Below, piece after piece: positions 25,631 to 33,834 of a DNA stretch of 64,000 nt (positions are counted from its first letter, which is position 1; each line of letters starts with the position of its first letter). A model generated the notes under the pieces. The model was given only the letters and a program-made list of their open reading frames with translations. It did no database searches and was not told the origin of the DNA. The translations under genes were made by a program, and so were the position numbers. Location: assembly GCF_003096715.1 (NCBI RefSeq), contig NZ_QEOL01000022.1, positions 1-64,000 of the forward strand, given 5' to 3'. Origin of the DNA: Paraburkholderia silvatlantica (lineage in GTDB: Bacteria > Pseudomonadota > Gammaproteobacteria > Burkholderiales > Burkholderiaceae).

Positions 25631-26061
25631 TTCGCCGGGATTTCAACCGCGCCCTGCGGTCGTGAACGTTGCGATAGTCGGCATCGTGTTTTTTGTTTAG
25701 CTTGACTGAATAAATAAATACTCGCATTTTCGGCGACGCGTCGCGCAGCAGGACACACGCAAGACCCTCGAGCGCGGAAACCGCGCAAGACCCTCATTCC
25801 CCGCGTCGCCACGTCACGCCCCCGCCTCGTCAGGGGCGCCTGTCATCTGGCACAGCCCAAGCCCTGTCTCAATCGAAAGCTCTGTGAAGGCGATTCGTAG
25901 GCGCGGTCACGTGACTTGCATATAACCGACTTACTGCCGCCCCCTGAACGTCATGAGGAAGGTCTAGCTTTCCAGCCTGTAACACGCCGTAATGATTTGA
26001 AGTGACGCAATCGTTGCCCCACCGTCATGCAAAGAAGCGCAATGCTTCAATGGAGAGACAC
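25631..26061. promoter_or_regulatory. 431-bp intergenic region before the phospholipase
   Basis: No gene is supported. It contains an AT-rich patch (25685-25735, with ttgact followed by gaataaataaatac), a 12-bp direct repeat around a hairpin at 25758-25795, and a perfect 10-bp palindrome gtcacgtgac at 25906-25915. Isolated ctgtcat-like words at 25840 and 25864 resemble half of a Pho box but are not correctly spaced. The phospholipase promoter is expected here. Confidence 0.4.
25758..25795. repeat. direct repeat flanking a small hairpin
   Basis: cgcaagaccctc occurs exactly at 25758-25769 and 25784-25795. Between and partly within the copies is a 6-bp stem, gcgcgg / ccgcgc with loop aaa (25772-25786). 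It lies 128 bp after the flippase stop, so it may be a processing or attenuation structure or just a duplication. Confidence 0.6.
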
Positions 26062-28056
26062 ATGCGCCAGACATCGAAATCCAGACACCAACGGCCTGCC
26101 GTTCCCGCCATGCTTGCAGCCGTTTCGCTAGCGGCTACGGCACTCTACTGCTCCGCTGCCGATAGCCAGTCCACAGCGAATCCCTCTTCGGCCACAGCAA
26201 CGCCGATCAAGCATGTCATCATCATCGTGGGCGAAAACCGCACGTTCGATCACGTGTTCGGCGCTTATCAGCCGCGCACGGGCCAGAGCGTATGGAACCT
26301 CCTGTCGAAAGGCATCATCAGGGCAGACGGGGGACCCGGACCCAACTTCAAGCTCGCCGAGCAATACATGGCCAAGGCCACGAATCCGTCGCGGTTCGAC
26401 GCGAGCCCGGCGTCGAAGCAACCGTACCCGACGCTGCCGGCGCCGAACACAGGCTCGGCGCCGACCGCTGCGAGCGACGCAAATCCGCCGCCGTTCGCCA
26501 CACTGGCGGCTGCACAGGCAGCCGAAGGCCAGGCCCTCGAACCGGGCGATGTCGTTCATTTGACGACGGGCGCAACGGGCCTCCCCAACGACGTGCCTGA
26601 CACGCGCTTTGGGTCGAACCTGTACAACCTGCAGAGCGGCCCTTATCAGATCTCGCGTGTGGGTCCGAACTACGACCAGTACATGAACAGTCCGGTGCAT
26701 CGGTTCTACCAGAACTGGCAGCAGTCGGACTGCAATATCGCGCACGCGACGCCCGACAATCCGAGCGGTTGCAAGATGGATCTGTTTGCGTGGGTCGAAG
26801 TGTCGGCAGGCGCGGGATCGAATGGCAAAGCGCAAGCGGCCAACTTCACCGATCAGTCGACCAACGAAGGCGCGACCGCGCTCGGCTTCTATAACGTGAA
26901 TACCGGCGATATGCCCTATTTCACGAATCTCGCGCGTCATTACACGATCAGCGACAACTATCACCAGCCGGTGATGGGCGGCACGGGCGCGAACAGCATC
27001 ATGATCGGAACGGCCGATGCGCTCTATTACACGGACGCCAAAGGCAATCCCGCGACGCCCCCGCAGAACGAGATCGAGAACCCGCGGCCGCAGCCAGGCA
27101 CCAACAACTGGTATGCGCAGGACGGCTACTCGGGCGGATCATATAGCAACTGCTCGGATCCGAAGCAGCCTGGCGTCGGCGCAATACGAAAATATCTCGA
27201 CAGCCTGCCGTATCACCCCAATGCCAACTGCGCGCCCAGCACGTACTATCTGCTGAACAACTACAACCCCGGCTACAACGGTGACGGCACCGTCAACACG
27301 AGTCCTTTCACCATTCCACCTTCGCCCGTGCGCACGATCGCCGATACGCTCCTCGAGAACAATATCTCATGGAAATACTACGGCGAAGGCTGGAAGACAT
27401 TCGTGACCCACCCTTCAACGAGTGTCTACTGCAATATCTGCAATCCGTTTCTCTATGAAACGGCGATCATGACCAATCCGACGCTGGTGGCCGCGCATCT
27501 TCAGGACACGCCTAACCTGTATTCCGATATCGCCAATGGCACGCTACCCGCGGTGTCGTTCGTGAAACCCGGCGGATTACTCGACGGGCATCCGTCCTCT
27601 TCGAAGTTCGGTCTTTACGAAGGCTTCGTGCACAAGATCATCGATTCCGTCCAGGCGAACCCCGCGTTGTGGGCATCCACTGCGATCTTCATCACGACCG
27701 ACGAGGGAGGCGGCTACTACGATTCCGGCTACATTCAACCCGTGGACTTCTTTGGCGACGGGCCGCGCATTCCCCTCATCGTCGTGTCGCCGTACTCGCG
27801 CGGCGGCCGTGTCGTTCACGACTATTCGGATCACGTGTCGCTTGTGAAATTTATCGAACGCAACTGGTCGCTGGGACATATCACGTCGCGCAGTCGCGAC
27901 AACCTTCCCAATCCGGTCCAGCTTCCCGCGAGCCCATACGTGCCGACGAACGCGCCGGCGATCGGCGACCTGTTCAGTGCGTTCCAGTTCCAGCCAGCCA
28001 AACAGTCCGCAGCGGACAATGGAAACGAGGGTGCGGCGGGTATGCTCCCGTTCTGA
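26062..28056 (+). CDS. secreted phospholipase C / acid phosphatase family
   Basis: 664 residues from the ATG at 26062 (GGAG six bases upstream; in-frame starts at 26002 and 26050 are less likely). A signal peptide spans residues 1-33 (MLAAVSLAATALYCSAADSQ). The phosphoesterase domain (PF04185 type) begins with KHVIIIVGENRTFDHVFGAY, whose ENRTFDH is the metal/nucleophile motif of the PLC/AcpA superfamily. Then come HYTISDNYHQPVMGGTGANS (about 294-313), DEGGGYYDSGYIQPVDFFGD (about 545-564) and VVSPYSRGGRV. It should hydrolyse phosphate or phosphodiester bonds outside the cytoplasm. Codon use looks less GC-biased than in the EPS genes. A hairpin follows the stop. Confidence 0.9.
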   Translation: MRQTSKSRHQRPAVPAMLAAVSLAATALYCSAADSQSTANPSSATATPIKHVIIIVGENRTFDHVFGAYQPRTGQSVWNLLSKGIIRADGGPGPNFKLAEQYMAKATNPSRFDASPASKQPYPTLPAPNTGSAPTAASDANPPPFATLAAAQAAEGQALEPGDVVHLTTGATGLPNDVPDTRFGSNLYNLQSGPYQISRVGPNYDQYMNSPVHRFYQNWQQSDCNIAHATPDNPSGCKMDLFAWVEVSAGAGSNGKAQAANFTDQSTNEGATALGFYNVNTGDMPYFTNLARHYTISDNYHQPVMGGTGANSIMIGTADALYYTDAKGNPATPPQNEIENPRPQPGTNNWYAQDGYSGGSYSNCSDPKQPGVGAIRKYLDSLPYHPNANCAPSTYYLLNNYNPGYNGDGTVNTSPFTIPPSPVRTIADTLLENNISWKYYGEGWKTFVTHPSTSVYCNICNPFLYETAIMTNPTLVAAHLQDTPNLYSDIANGTLPAVSFVKPGGLLDGHPSSSKFGLYEGFVHKIIDSVQANPALWASTAIFITTDEGGGYYDSGYIQPVDFFGDGPRIPLIVVSPYSRGGRVVHDYSDHVSLVKFIERNWSLGHITSRSRDNLPNPVQLPASPYVPTNAPAIGDLFSAFQFQPAKQSAADNGNEGAAGMLPF

Positions 28057-28081
28057 TCGCAGTCAAGACGCACAGCGGAAA

Positions 28082-28117
28082 CGCCGACGGCCCGCAACCC
28101 AAAAGGGACCGTCGGCG
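28082..28117. terminator. hairpin between phospholipase and convergent ORF
   Basis: A 9-bp perfect stem cgccgacgg / ccgtcggcg encloses a loop that itself contains ccc-aaaa-ggg. It begins 26 bases after the phospholipase stop, and the convergent minus-strand frame ends at 28215, so it could serve both strands. No T-tract follows on the plus strand. Confidence 0.5.
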
Positions 28118-28214
28118 CGCTCACGTCAAATGCCGTGGAGAGGACATTCCGATGCCTTCCACTGGAGCGCGGAAGGCGTGAGCGGCGTGCGTTTGATTCA
28201 GCGTAACGGTCGCA

Positions 28215-28736
28215 TCAATCGATGTCTTTGCCCTTTTCGCGCTCGAGCATATCGAGCGCAAGCACGCGTCCGACATCGCGCACGAACGCTTCCATGACCG
28301 CGGAGGATTCCGCGCTGCCCGGCACACAGTCCTCAGGGTTGCGTTTTCCCTGCGCCCGTCTGATCGCGCGGACGCTGTCTTCCAGCGCCCGGGCTTCTGC
28401 CCGGATCGCATCGTTTTGCGGTGGTTTGGGTTGTTCGTGCGCCATGCCGGGATTTTCGGCGGCCGGCACACAAACTTTAGCGCCTGAGCGTGACGTTTTG
28501 ACCGGCCAGGGCGCTGCCTTCGCGATAAGGTCCTGCAGCCGCACCATCGAGCGCTGATCCAGCAGGTGCATCTCGCAACCCACGCGGCTCCATCCTCTTT
28601 CCTGATCCTCGGAGATCCAGCGAACATCGAGTGCGACGACCAGAACGATCTCGTCTTCGTCGTCGATCGGCGCCGATTGCAACCATCCCGAGACCGTCTC
28701 TCCCTCAAGTTGCCCGAATCTTTGTCGATATATCAA
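28215..28736 (-). CDS. hypothetical protein downstream of fabI
   Basis: Up to 173 residues, starting at a TTG at 28736, 15 bases after the fabI stop on the same strand. No ATG precedes the well-ordered part, and there is no strong ribosome site, so the start is uncertain. The N-terminal half (SGWLQSAPIDDEDEIVLVVA, WISEDQERGWSRVGCEMHLL) looks like real protein with alternating hydrophobic strands. The C-terminal half is charged and helical (RAEARALEDSVRAIRRAQGK, VLALDMLEREKGKDID). No family recognised and no signal peptide. Placement suggests cotranscription with fabI. The lower confidence reflects the weak start. Confidence 0.45.
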   Translation of the reverse strand: MIYRQRFGQLEGETVSGWLQSAPIDDEDEIVLVVALDVRWISEDQERGWSRVGCEMHLLDQRSMVRLQDLIAKAAPWPVKTSRSGAKVCVPAAENPGMAHEQPKPPQNDAIRAEARALEDSVRAIRRAQGKRNPEDCVPGSAESSAVMEAFVRDVGRVLALDMLEREKGKDID

Positions 28737-28751
28737 TTGCGGCGACTGCGG

Positions 28752-29534
28752 CTAAGCCATGATGTGAACGCCGCCGTCCACGTAAAGCGTTTCGCCTGAG
28801 AGGCGCCGCGCGTAGGGCGTCGCGAGGTACGCGCAGGTGAAGCCGACGTCCATGATGTCGACCAGTTCGCCAAGCGGTGCCCGTTCCGCTGCCTGGGTGA
28901 GCAGCACGTCGAAGTCCCTCAAGCCGGATGCCGCGCGTGTCTTCAGCGGCCCGGGAGATACCGCGTGCACGCGGATCTGCTGCGGACCCAGTTCGTACGC
29001 CAGATAGCGTGCGCACGCTTCCAGCGCCGCCTTGACCGGACCCATGACGTTGTAGTTTGGGACTACCTTGTTCGCGCCATAGTAGCTCATCGCGAACATG
29101 GAGCCGCCATGCTTCATCAGCGGCGCGGCTAGCCGGGCCATCCGCACGAATGAGTGGCATGAGATGTCCATGGCCGCTGCGAAACCTTCGGCGGAGCAGT
29201 TGAGCAGCCCGCCCTGCAGATCGCTCTTCGGCGCCCATGCGACGGAATGCGCGAGTATGTCGAGCTCGCCCCATTCACTCGCAATCCGCTCGAATACCGC
29301 CTCCAGTTCCTCGCGCTTCGAGACGTTGAACGGCATGAAAATTGGCGCTTCGAGGTCTTTCGCCAGCGGCTCCACGTATGGCCTTGCCTTCTCGTCGGCA
29401 TAGGTGATCGCGAGATCGGCGCCCACCTCATGGAACGCCTTCGCGCAGCCGTATGCGATCGAATGCCCGTTGGCGATACCCGTCACCAACGCCTTCTTTC
29501 CGCTCAGCACCGGATGTTGAACACTCTGGCTCAT
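28752..29534 (-). CDS. fabI: enoyl-ACP reductase FabI
   Basis: 260 residues from the ATG at 29534 with GGGAGAGG four bases upstream. FabI features: the N-terminal GKKALVTGIANGHSIAYGCA (glycine-rich with the FabI-type spacing), HSVAWAPKSDLQGG (about 92-105), and the catalytic YxxxxxxK pattern YYGANKVVPNYNVMGPVKAA, where the second Tyr of YNVMGPVK pairs with the Lys. It should reduce the enoyl-ACP double bond in fatty acid synthesis using NADH. Genomes of this group usually carry another fabI; this copy sits with DUF3141 and an acetate kinase remnant, a setting known for accessory, stress or low-oxygen clusters in Burkholderia. Confidence 0.93.
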   Translation of the reverse strand: MSQSVQHPVLSGKKALVTGIANGHSIAYGCAKAFHEVGADLAITYADEKARPYVEPLAKDLEAPIFMPFNVSKREELEAVFERIASEWGELDILAHSVAWAPKSDLQGGLLNCSAEGFAAAMDISCHSFVRMARLAAPLMKHGGSMFAMSYYGANKVVPNYNVMGPVKAALEACARYLAYELGPQQIRVHAVSPGPLKTRAASGLRDFDVLLTQAAERAPLGELVDIMDVGFTCAYLATPYARRLSGETLYVDGGVHIMA

Positions 29535-29562
29535 CAGACCTCTCCCTGGCAATCGGGCAGAC

Positions 29563-29685
29563 TCACGTAATGCCCGCCACTTCACGCGTGCGTCGGGCGA
29601 TCATCAGTTCTTCGTTGGCCGGTATCACCCAGACCGAGACCTTGCTCGACGAACCGGCGTTGAGAACGAGGATGACGTCGGCCAT
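29563..29685 (-). pseudogene. ackA: acetate kinase remnant, internal deletion
   Basis: A 40-codon open frame, ATG at 29685 to TGA at 29563, lies between the DUF3141 and fabI genes. Its first 14 residues, MADVILVLNAGSSS, are the N-terminal phosphate-binding signature of acetate kinase. From residue 18 it reads VWVIPANEELMIARRTRE, which is the typical acetate kinase C-terminus (VIPTNEELMIAR in relatives). Roughly 350 residues between are missing, with the frame kept. The active-site Arg, His and Asp residues and the ATP site are gone, so it cannot be a kinase. The start is four bases after the DUF3141 stop, so it may still be translated as a short peptide. The phosphate acetyltransferase gene often found beside ackA in such clusters is also missing. 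Confidence 0.85.
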
Positions 29686-29689
29686 GGCT

Positions 29690-32008
29690 TTACCCTATCG
29701 CCCGCACACGTTCGAGCGGCAGGGACGAACGAATCTTGTCGAGCATGCCGAGCTGGGCGGCGGTCGGCCCGGCTTCCTGCACGCGCCGGTCGGCCAGCAG
29801 CTTTTCTGCCAGATCGAGCAGCTTCTCCCGGTCTTTCGGGTCTTCCAGCAGACGCGGGAGCGTGGCGAGCGCCTGTTCCGGCTCGTAACGCACGATGATT
29901 TCCTGCTCGCCGCGCACGCGCCTCCACTGGTCGCCCGGAAGCTGGGGCAAATACGCGGCGTAGTCCTTCGCGAGTTCGCTGCGCAGCGCAAGCCGCGCGA
30001 GCGGGAGCGGCTCGTCCCGGCGCGCGAGCAGGCAGGCGGCGCGAGCCAGCGCCTCGGTATAGCCGCCTTCGGTCATCGACGCCAACGCGTCCCTCACGTA
30101 GGGCAGGGCGCGATGGTCTCCGGCCGCCGCTGCGGATCTGGCTTGCGGCTCTTCGCCGTGTTCGACGGAATACATGTTTCCGTAGAAAGAAAAGAACGCG
30201 CTCTCCGTCATGGCGTCGCGCATCGCGCGATAGAAGTCGAGCGACGCACTGATCATATCCGAGCCATAGTGCTCAAACGCCCGCAACCGGGTGTCCTCAT
30301 GGGCTTCGGCATGCCGCTTTGCCCTGACCGCCTCGGCAGCCGGCCCAAGCCATGCAAGCCACGGATTCATGTCGGACAGCGCCCAGCGTTGTGCGCGAAG
30401 CGGATGAAACTGCCGCTGCAGGTTCGCCGTCGTTTCGTTCGACCAGGCCCGTACCCACGGCTGCAGGAAGAGCTCGTACGCGCGCTGGTTCAACTCCGAT
30501 ACGCGCCTGACGGCCTCGAATGGCTGTTCATCGCTACGTCCGAACCGGTTCAGGCGCGCGGCAATATCTTCGAGCCGATACTCGCGGAACGACACGTCGT
30601 ATTCCGGTTTTCCTGCTTCGCCCCGCCGCTCGGCAATCTCCATGCCGTAGAGACCAGGCGGGAAGGCTTCGATCGCTTCGAGCACGGAGGCGATCTGCTG
30701 GTGCTCCTTCTTCGCCACCTTGCCCGAAACGAAAATGCCGAGATGGCCGATGCTCTGGTGCACGAGCCCTACGATCACCTGACCGCGCGTCTTGATCTCC
30801 TCCGTGCTTCCGTAAATGTCGGCGACCCAGTTGAACGCCTGTTGTGGCGGCGTGATGTTGTCGCCGAGCGACGCGAACAGGATGATCGGCGACTTGATTT
30901 CCCGCAGATCGAACGCCGCCCCGTCGGGACCCCGAACCTCGCCCGACCAGAGCTTGTTGCCGATGAACAGGTTGCGCGTGATCCACTCGATCTCCTCGCG
31001 GTTCATCAGGTAGTAGCCGCCCCACCAGCGCTCGAAGTCGAGGAAGCGCGGCGGCTCGGTATCGACGTTGTCGAACAGGTGATAGTACTTGTCCCACAGG
31101 CTGTTGGCAGGATTGAGGTTCTCGAAGTTCTGCACGAGATGGGCGCCGTCGAACTTGCCGTTGCCGAGATCCGCCGTTAGCGACGCGAGCCAGGTACCGC
31201 CCAGCATGCCGCCGGCGTAGCGCATGGGGTTGTCGCCCTCGCCTTCGCTCCACGCGCCGCTCCAGTAGGACATCGGGGCGCCGTTGATGACGAGCGGCCC
31301 CGTATGGTCCGGGTCGGAACTCGCGAGCATCATGGCGGCCCAGCCGCCCTGGCAGTTGCCGACGATCGCCGGTTTCGGGCTGTCGGGATGCAGTTCGCAC
31401 ACTTTCTTGACGAATTGCGCTTCTGCCGCGCAGACATCGAGCAGTGTCTGGCCAGGCTCCGGATCGCGAAAGAAGATGACGAAATACACGCTGTGGCCAG
31501 CCTTCAGCGCGACACCGGCCTGTGAATCGTCCTTGAAACCGCCGATGCCAGGACCATGGCCCGCACGCGGATCGATGATCACATAAGGACGCTTGCTAAC
31601 GTCGATGACCACACCGTCGGGCGGCAGCAGGCGCACGAGCGCGTAGTTGACTGGCCGCGCCAGCTTTCGCCCGTCGATAACGAGTTCGTGGCCGAAATGG
31701 AGGACGGGTTGAAGGCCGTCGCGCGCCTGCTCGACGAAGCCGTTTCCGCGCTGACGCAAGGTGTCCCAGAAGAGCACGGAACGCTCGGCGACATCCACCG
31801 CGTAGCGGTAGCCGGCCCAGGGGTCCAGCGCAGTTGCCCATGCAGGCCTCGCCGAAGCGGGTTTGCCGCCCTCGCCCAGCCGCCCGGCTGCATCCGCCAG
31901 GCGCTGACTGAACTGGGTTTGCGCTAATTCCGATCGCCGGGCGAGGAGCCGGACAACCTTGCCGCCGATCTCCTGGCAACGCGCATATTGATTGGCGAGG
32001 TCAGTCAT
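29690..32008 (-). CDS. DUF3141, PHA-synthase-like alpha/beta hydrolase
   Basis: 772 residues of the DUF3141 family (PF11339). The N-terminal helical region (1-100) precedes an alpha/beta-hydrolase core with PYVIIDPRAGHGPGIGGFKD and the nucleophile elbow IVGNCQGGWAAM, where Cys 219 stands in the G-x-C-x-G lipase box as in PhaC synthases. Further core motifs are PIILFASLGDNITPPQQAFN (about 370-390) and GLVHQSIGHLGIFVSGKVAK, which supply the Asp and His. A long helical C-terminal part (about 470-772) has no relative I recognise. The reaction is unknown; acyl transfer to or from PHA-like or acyl-CoA substrates is plausible. It is first in the operon DUF3141, ackA remnant, fabI. Confidence 0.9.
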   Translation of the reverse strand: MTDLANQYARCQEIGGKVVRLLARRSELAQTQFSQRLADAAGRLGEGGKPASARPAWATALDPWAGYRYAVDVAERSVLFWDTLRQRGNGFVEQARDGLQPVLHFGHELVIDGRKLARPVNYALVRLLPPDGVVIDVSKRPYVIIDPRAGHGPGIGGFKDDSQAGVALKAGHSVYFVIFFRDPEPGQTLLDVCAAEAQFVKKVCELHPDSPKPAIVGNCQGGWAAMMLASSDPDHTGPLVINGAPMSYWSGAWSEGEGDNPMRYAGGMLGGTWLASLTADLGNGKFDGAHLVQNFENLNPANSLWDKYYHLFDNVDTEPPRFLDFERWWGGYYLMNREEIEWITRNLFIGNKLWSGEVRGPDGAAFDLREIKSPIILFASLGDNITPPQQAFNWVADIYGSTEEIKTRGQVIVGLVHQSIGHLGIFVSGKVAKKEHQQIASVLEAIEAFPPGLYGMEIAERRGEAGKPEYDVSFREYRLEDIAARLNRFGRSDEQPFEAVRRVSELNQRAYELFLQPWVRAWSNETTANLQRQFHPLRAQRWALSDMNPWLAWLGPAAEAVRAKRHAEAHEDTRLRAFEHYGSDMISASLDFYRAMRDAMTESAFFSFYGNMYSVEHGEEPQARSAAAAGDHRALPYVRDALASMTEGGYTEALARAACLLARRDEPLPLARLALRSELAKDYAAYLPQLPGDQWRRVRGEQEIIVRYEPEQALATLPRLLEDPKDREKLLDLAEKLLADRRVQEAGPTAAQLGMLDKIRSSLPLERVRAIG

Positions 32009-32431
32009 GGCATCACCTTCTGGTCCGCGAACGGGAGGCCAAGGCCACGTCCGTTCACTCGATTGAATGAAAGGAATGCTTACGAATATGCCGGACGATC
32101 ACTTGTGTGGCTGCAAAACCGGCTGTGGCCGCTATCTGTTCAGACACTGGCAGACGCATGTGACAGGTTCGTTACGGCGCCGCGCCGGCGACGAATCCGT
32201 TTGCAAGAACTGAATCGTGCAACGGCTCGCGTGCTTTCTCTATAGGACCATCGGCCCATATCCTGACGCTACGATTGTCCTGGCAGCAGTAGGACCAAAG
32301 TCCGATTGACGAGCGTTCCGCGACATGGGATTCGTCGAATTCGCGCAGTAGCCCACAGTAAGGCAGCGGTGAGACGTTCGACGTAGGCGTGCGCCGGCAA
32401 TGACCACTCATCTCCTCTTGCACGAGGCCGT
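32009..32431. promoter_or_regulatory. 423-bp divergent intergenic region
   Basis: Between DUF3141 (minus) and the VIT-family gene (plus). Frames on both strands are short, Arg-rich and without ribosome sites, so no gene is supported. I looked for an FNR/Anr box (TTGATnnnnATCAA) because DUF3141 clusters can be oxygen-regulated, and found none. Promoters for both flanking genes must lie here. Confidence 0.4.
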
Positions 32432-33112
32432 ATGAACACCACTACCCCGACACAGCAAACCGCGGACGAAAAGCGCGAGCCCGTACTCAATACGGTCGAG
32501 CGCGTGACCGAACTGTGCTTTGGCCTGTTCATGGCGTTGACTTTCGTCGGCGCGGTCAAGGCGGTCACAGCGGGCGAGGACGCCGGCCGCAAACTGTTTT
32601 TGGCCGCCCTCGGGTGCAATCTCGCCTGGGGCCTCGCCGACGCCGTGATGTATCTCGTTCGCACGCTCGCGGATCGCGGACAGCGCCTGACACTCGCCCT
32701 GACCGTGAAGCGCGAACCGGACCGCACCGCGGCAGTGCGGGCCTTGCGCGGCGCGTTGCCGACGGCGCTGGAGCCGCTCGTCGACGACGACGAACTCGAG
32801 CTGATTCGCGCGCGCCTCGCCGCGGCGCCTACGCTGCCACCTCGCGCGCAGTTCAGGCGCGATGACTTTCTTGGCGCACTGGGCGTTTTTCTGCTCGTCG
32901 TCGTGTCGACTTTCCCGGTTGCCCTGCCCTTCATCCTCGTGAGGGATCACGTAGCGGCGCTCGTCATCTCGCGCATACTCACGCTCGCGATGCTCTTCGC
33001 CGCCGGCTTCGCGCTCGGACGCTACACCGGCGCGGGCGCGATGAAAGCGGGCTTCGCCATGACGCTGCTCGGGATCGTGCTGACGATGGCGATCATCGCG
33101 CTCGGCGGCTAG
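32432..33112 (+). CDS. VIT1/CCC1-like membrane protein
   Basis: 226 residues, about five membrane helices. The first, RVTELCFGLFMALTFVGAVK (about 24-43), and LFLAALGCNLAWGLADAVMY (about 55-74) are followed by a cytoplasmic helical stretch (about 90-145, RALRGALPTALEPLVDDDEL), then FLGALGVFLLVVVSTFPVAL and two more spans. This matches the bacterial VIT1/CCC1-annotated family; plant and yeast relatives carry Fe or Mn into vacuoles. The substrate here is not known, and the Asp/Glu metal-binding helix of true VIT1 is not obvious. GAGG lies four bases before the ATG. It converges with the RAYT-like gene, 14 bp apart. Confidence 0.78.
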   Translation: MNTTTPTQQTADEKREPVLNTVERVTELCFGLFMALTFVGAVKAVTAGEDAGRKLFLAALGCNLAWGLADAVMYLVRTLADRGQRLTLALTVKREPDRTAAVRALRGALPTALEPLVDDDELELIRARLAAAPTLPPRAQFRRDDFLGALGVFLLVVVSTFPVALPFILVRDHVAALVISRILTLAMLFAAGFALGRYTGAGAMKAGFAMTLLGIVLTMAIIALGG

Positions 33113-33120
33113 CCCATCGT

Positions 33121-33137
33121 CCCTCGTCAGGCGAGGG
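33121..33137. terminator. small hairpin between convergent genes
   Basis: ccctcg / cgaggg (6 bp) with loop tcagg lies eight bases after the VIT-family stop and overlaps the last codons of the minus-strand RAYT-like gene. It is the only structure in the 14-bp gap and is a weak terminator candidate. Confidence 0.35.
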
Positions 33138-33834
33138 CGCTGGTCGTGCTTACCTTGGGCGGCCGGTCGCGCAGCAGCAGCGGCATCAACCGTCGATTGG
33201 CGGTCTGCGCCGCCCACTCGCAATAGGCAGCGCTGCCGAGCACCCAGCCTTCGAGCGTCGCCTGCATGAGGTTGTCGACCCCGGATTCGTCGAGAGGCTG
33301 TGCCCCCAGGTCGCGGTAGGACTGGTGGCGCTCGAACGGCGTATTGCCGAGCGCACGGTAGAGCGGATGATCCTTGATGAACCTGTCGACACGCAGGCCG
33401 ACGTGGTGCGGGTAGCTCGACCACGGGTAGTTGCCCGGCTCGGACACGAGGCGGTTGCGCACCGGCGCATGATCGATGACCTGGCTCGCGAGCAGAAAAT
33501 AGCGGTCGGGTTCGATCACGGTTGCCCGGTACTCGCCACGCCACATCGCACCGCGGCGTCCGTGGCGGCGGTTGAAGGTCTCGGCATAGCGACGGCAAAC
33601 GGCCTGCATCGCCATGGCCACGCTCGACTCGTATGAGGGCGTGACGAGGAACTGCACCGCGTCGGGCATGAGCACCCACGCGTGGACTGCCAGATCGGCG
33701 ACGCGCGCGGCGTCCGCGAGGCAGGCGAGGAAGTAAAGGTAGTCTCCTTCGTCGAGGAAAGCGGGCCCCGTGAGCCCCTGCAAGATAACGTGCTGCGGTT
33801 GTTCTGGAACGTAGTGCCGTGCAAGCCGTGTCAT
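33127..33834 (-). CDS. RAYT/Y1-transposase-like, catalytic residues lost
   Basis: 235 residues with the overall pattern of REP-associated tyrosine transposases (PF01797): MTRLARHYVPEQPQHVILQG at the start, AVHAWVLMPDAVQFLVTPSY (about 49-68), RRYAETFNRRHGRRGAMWRG, and APVRNRLVSEPGNYPWSSYP. In active members the second motif reads NHVH; here it is DAVQ (58-61), so both HUH histidines are gone. The tyrosine expected in the helix before NPVR is Val 119. The reading frame is otherwise intact over the full length, which argues for retained function, for example DNA binding, rather than decay. No flanking inverted repeats or target duplications were seen. Confidence 0.8.
   Translation of the reverse strand: MTRLARHYVPEQPQHVILQGLTGPAFLDEGDYLYFLACLADAARVADLAVHAWVLMPDAVQFLVTPSYESSVAMAMQAVCRRYAETFNRRHGRRGAMWRGEYRATVIEPDRYFLLASQVIDHAPVRNRLVSEPGNYPWSSYPHHVGLRVDRFIKDHPLYRALGNTPFERHQSYRDLGAQPLDESGVDNLMQATLEGWVLGSAAYCEWAAQTANRRLMPLLLRDRPPKVSTTSALA

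Noticed and set aside
25840-25888. Pho-box-like words (ctgtcat, ctgtctc, ctgtgaa) upstream of the phospholipase gene.
   Set aside because: Pho boxes need 7-bp repeats at 11-bp spacing; here the spacings are 24 and 18 bases, so phosphate control is not supported by sequence.
32009-32431. Small plus-strand frame at 31988-32245 as a gene.
   Set aside because: Arg-rich, overlaps the DUF3141 start region, no ribosome site and no motif.
33127-33834. Calling this an active IS200-like or REP transposase and mobile element.
   Set aside because: Catalytic residues are absent and no terminal repeats or target duplications flank it.
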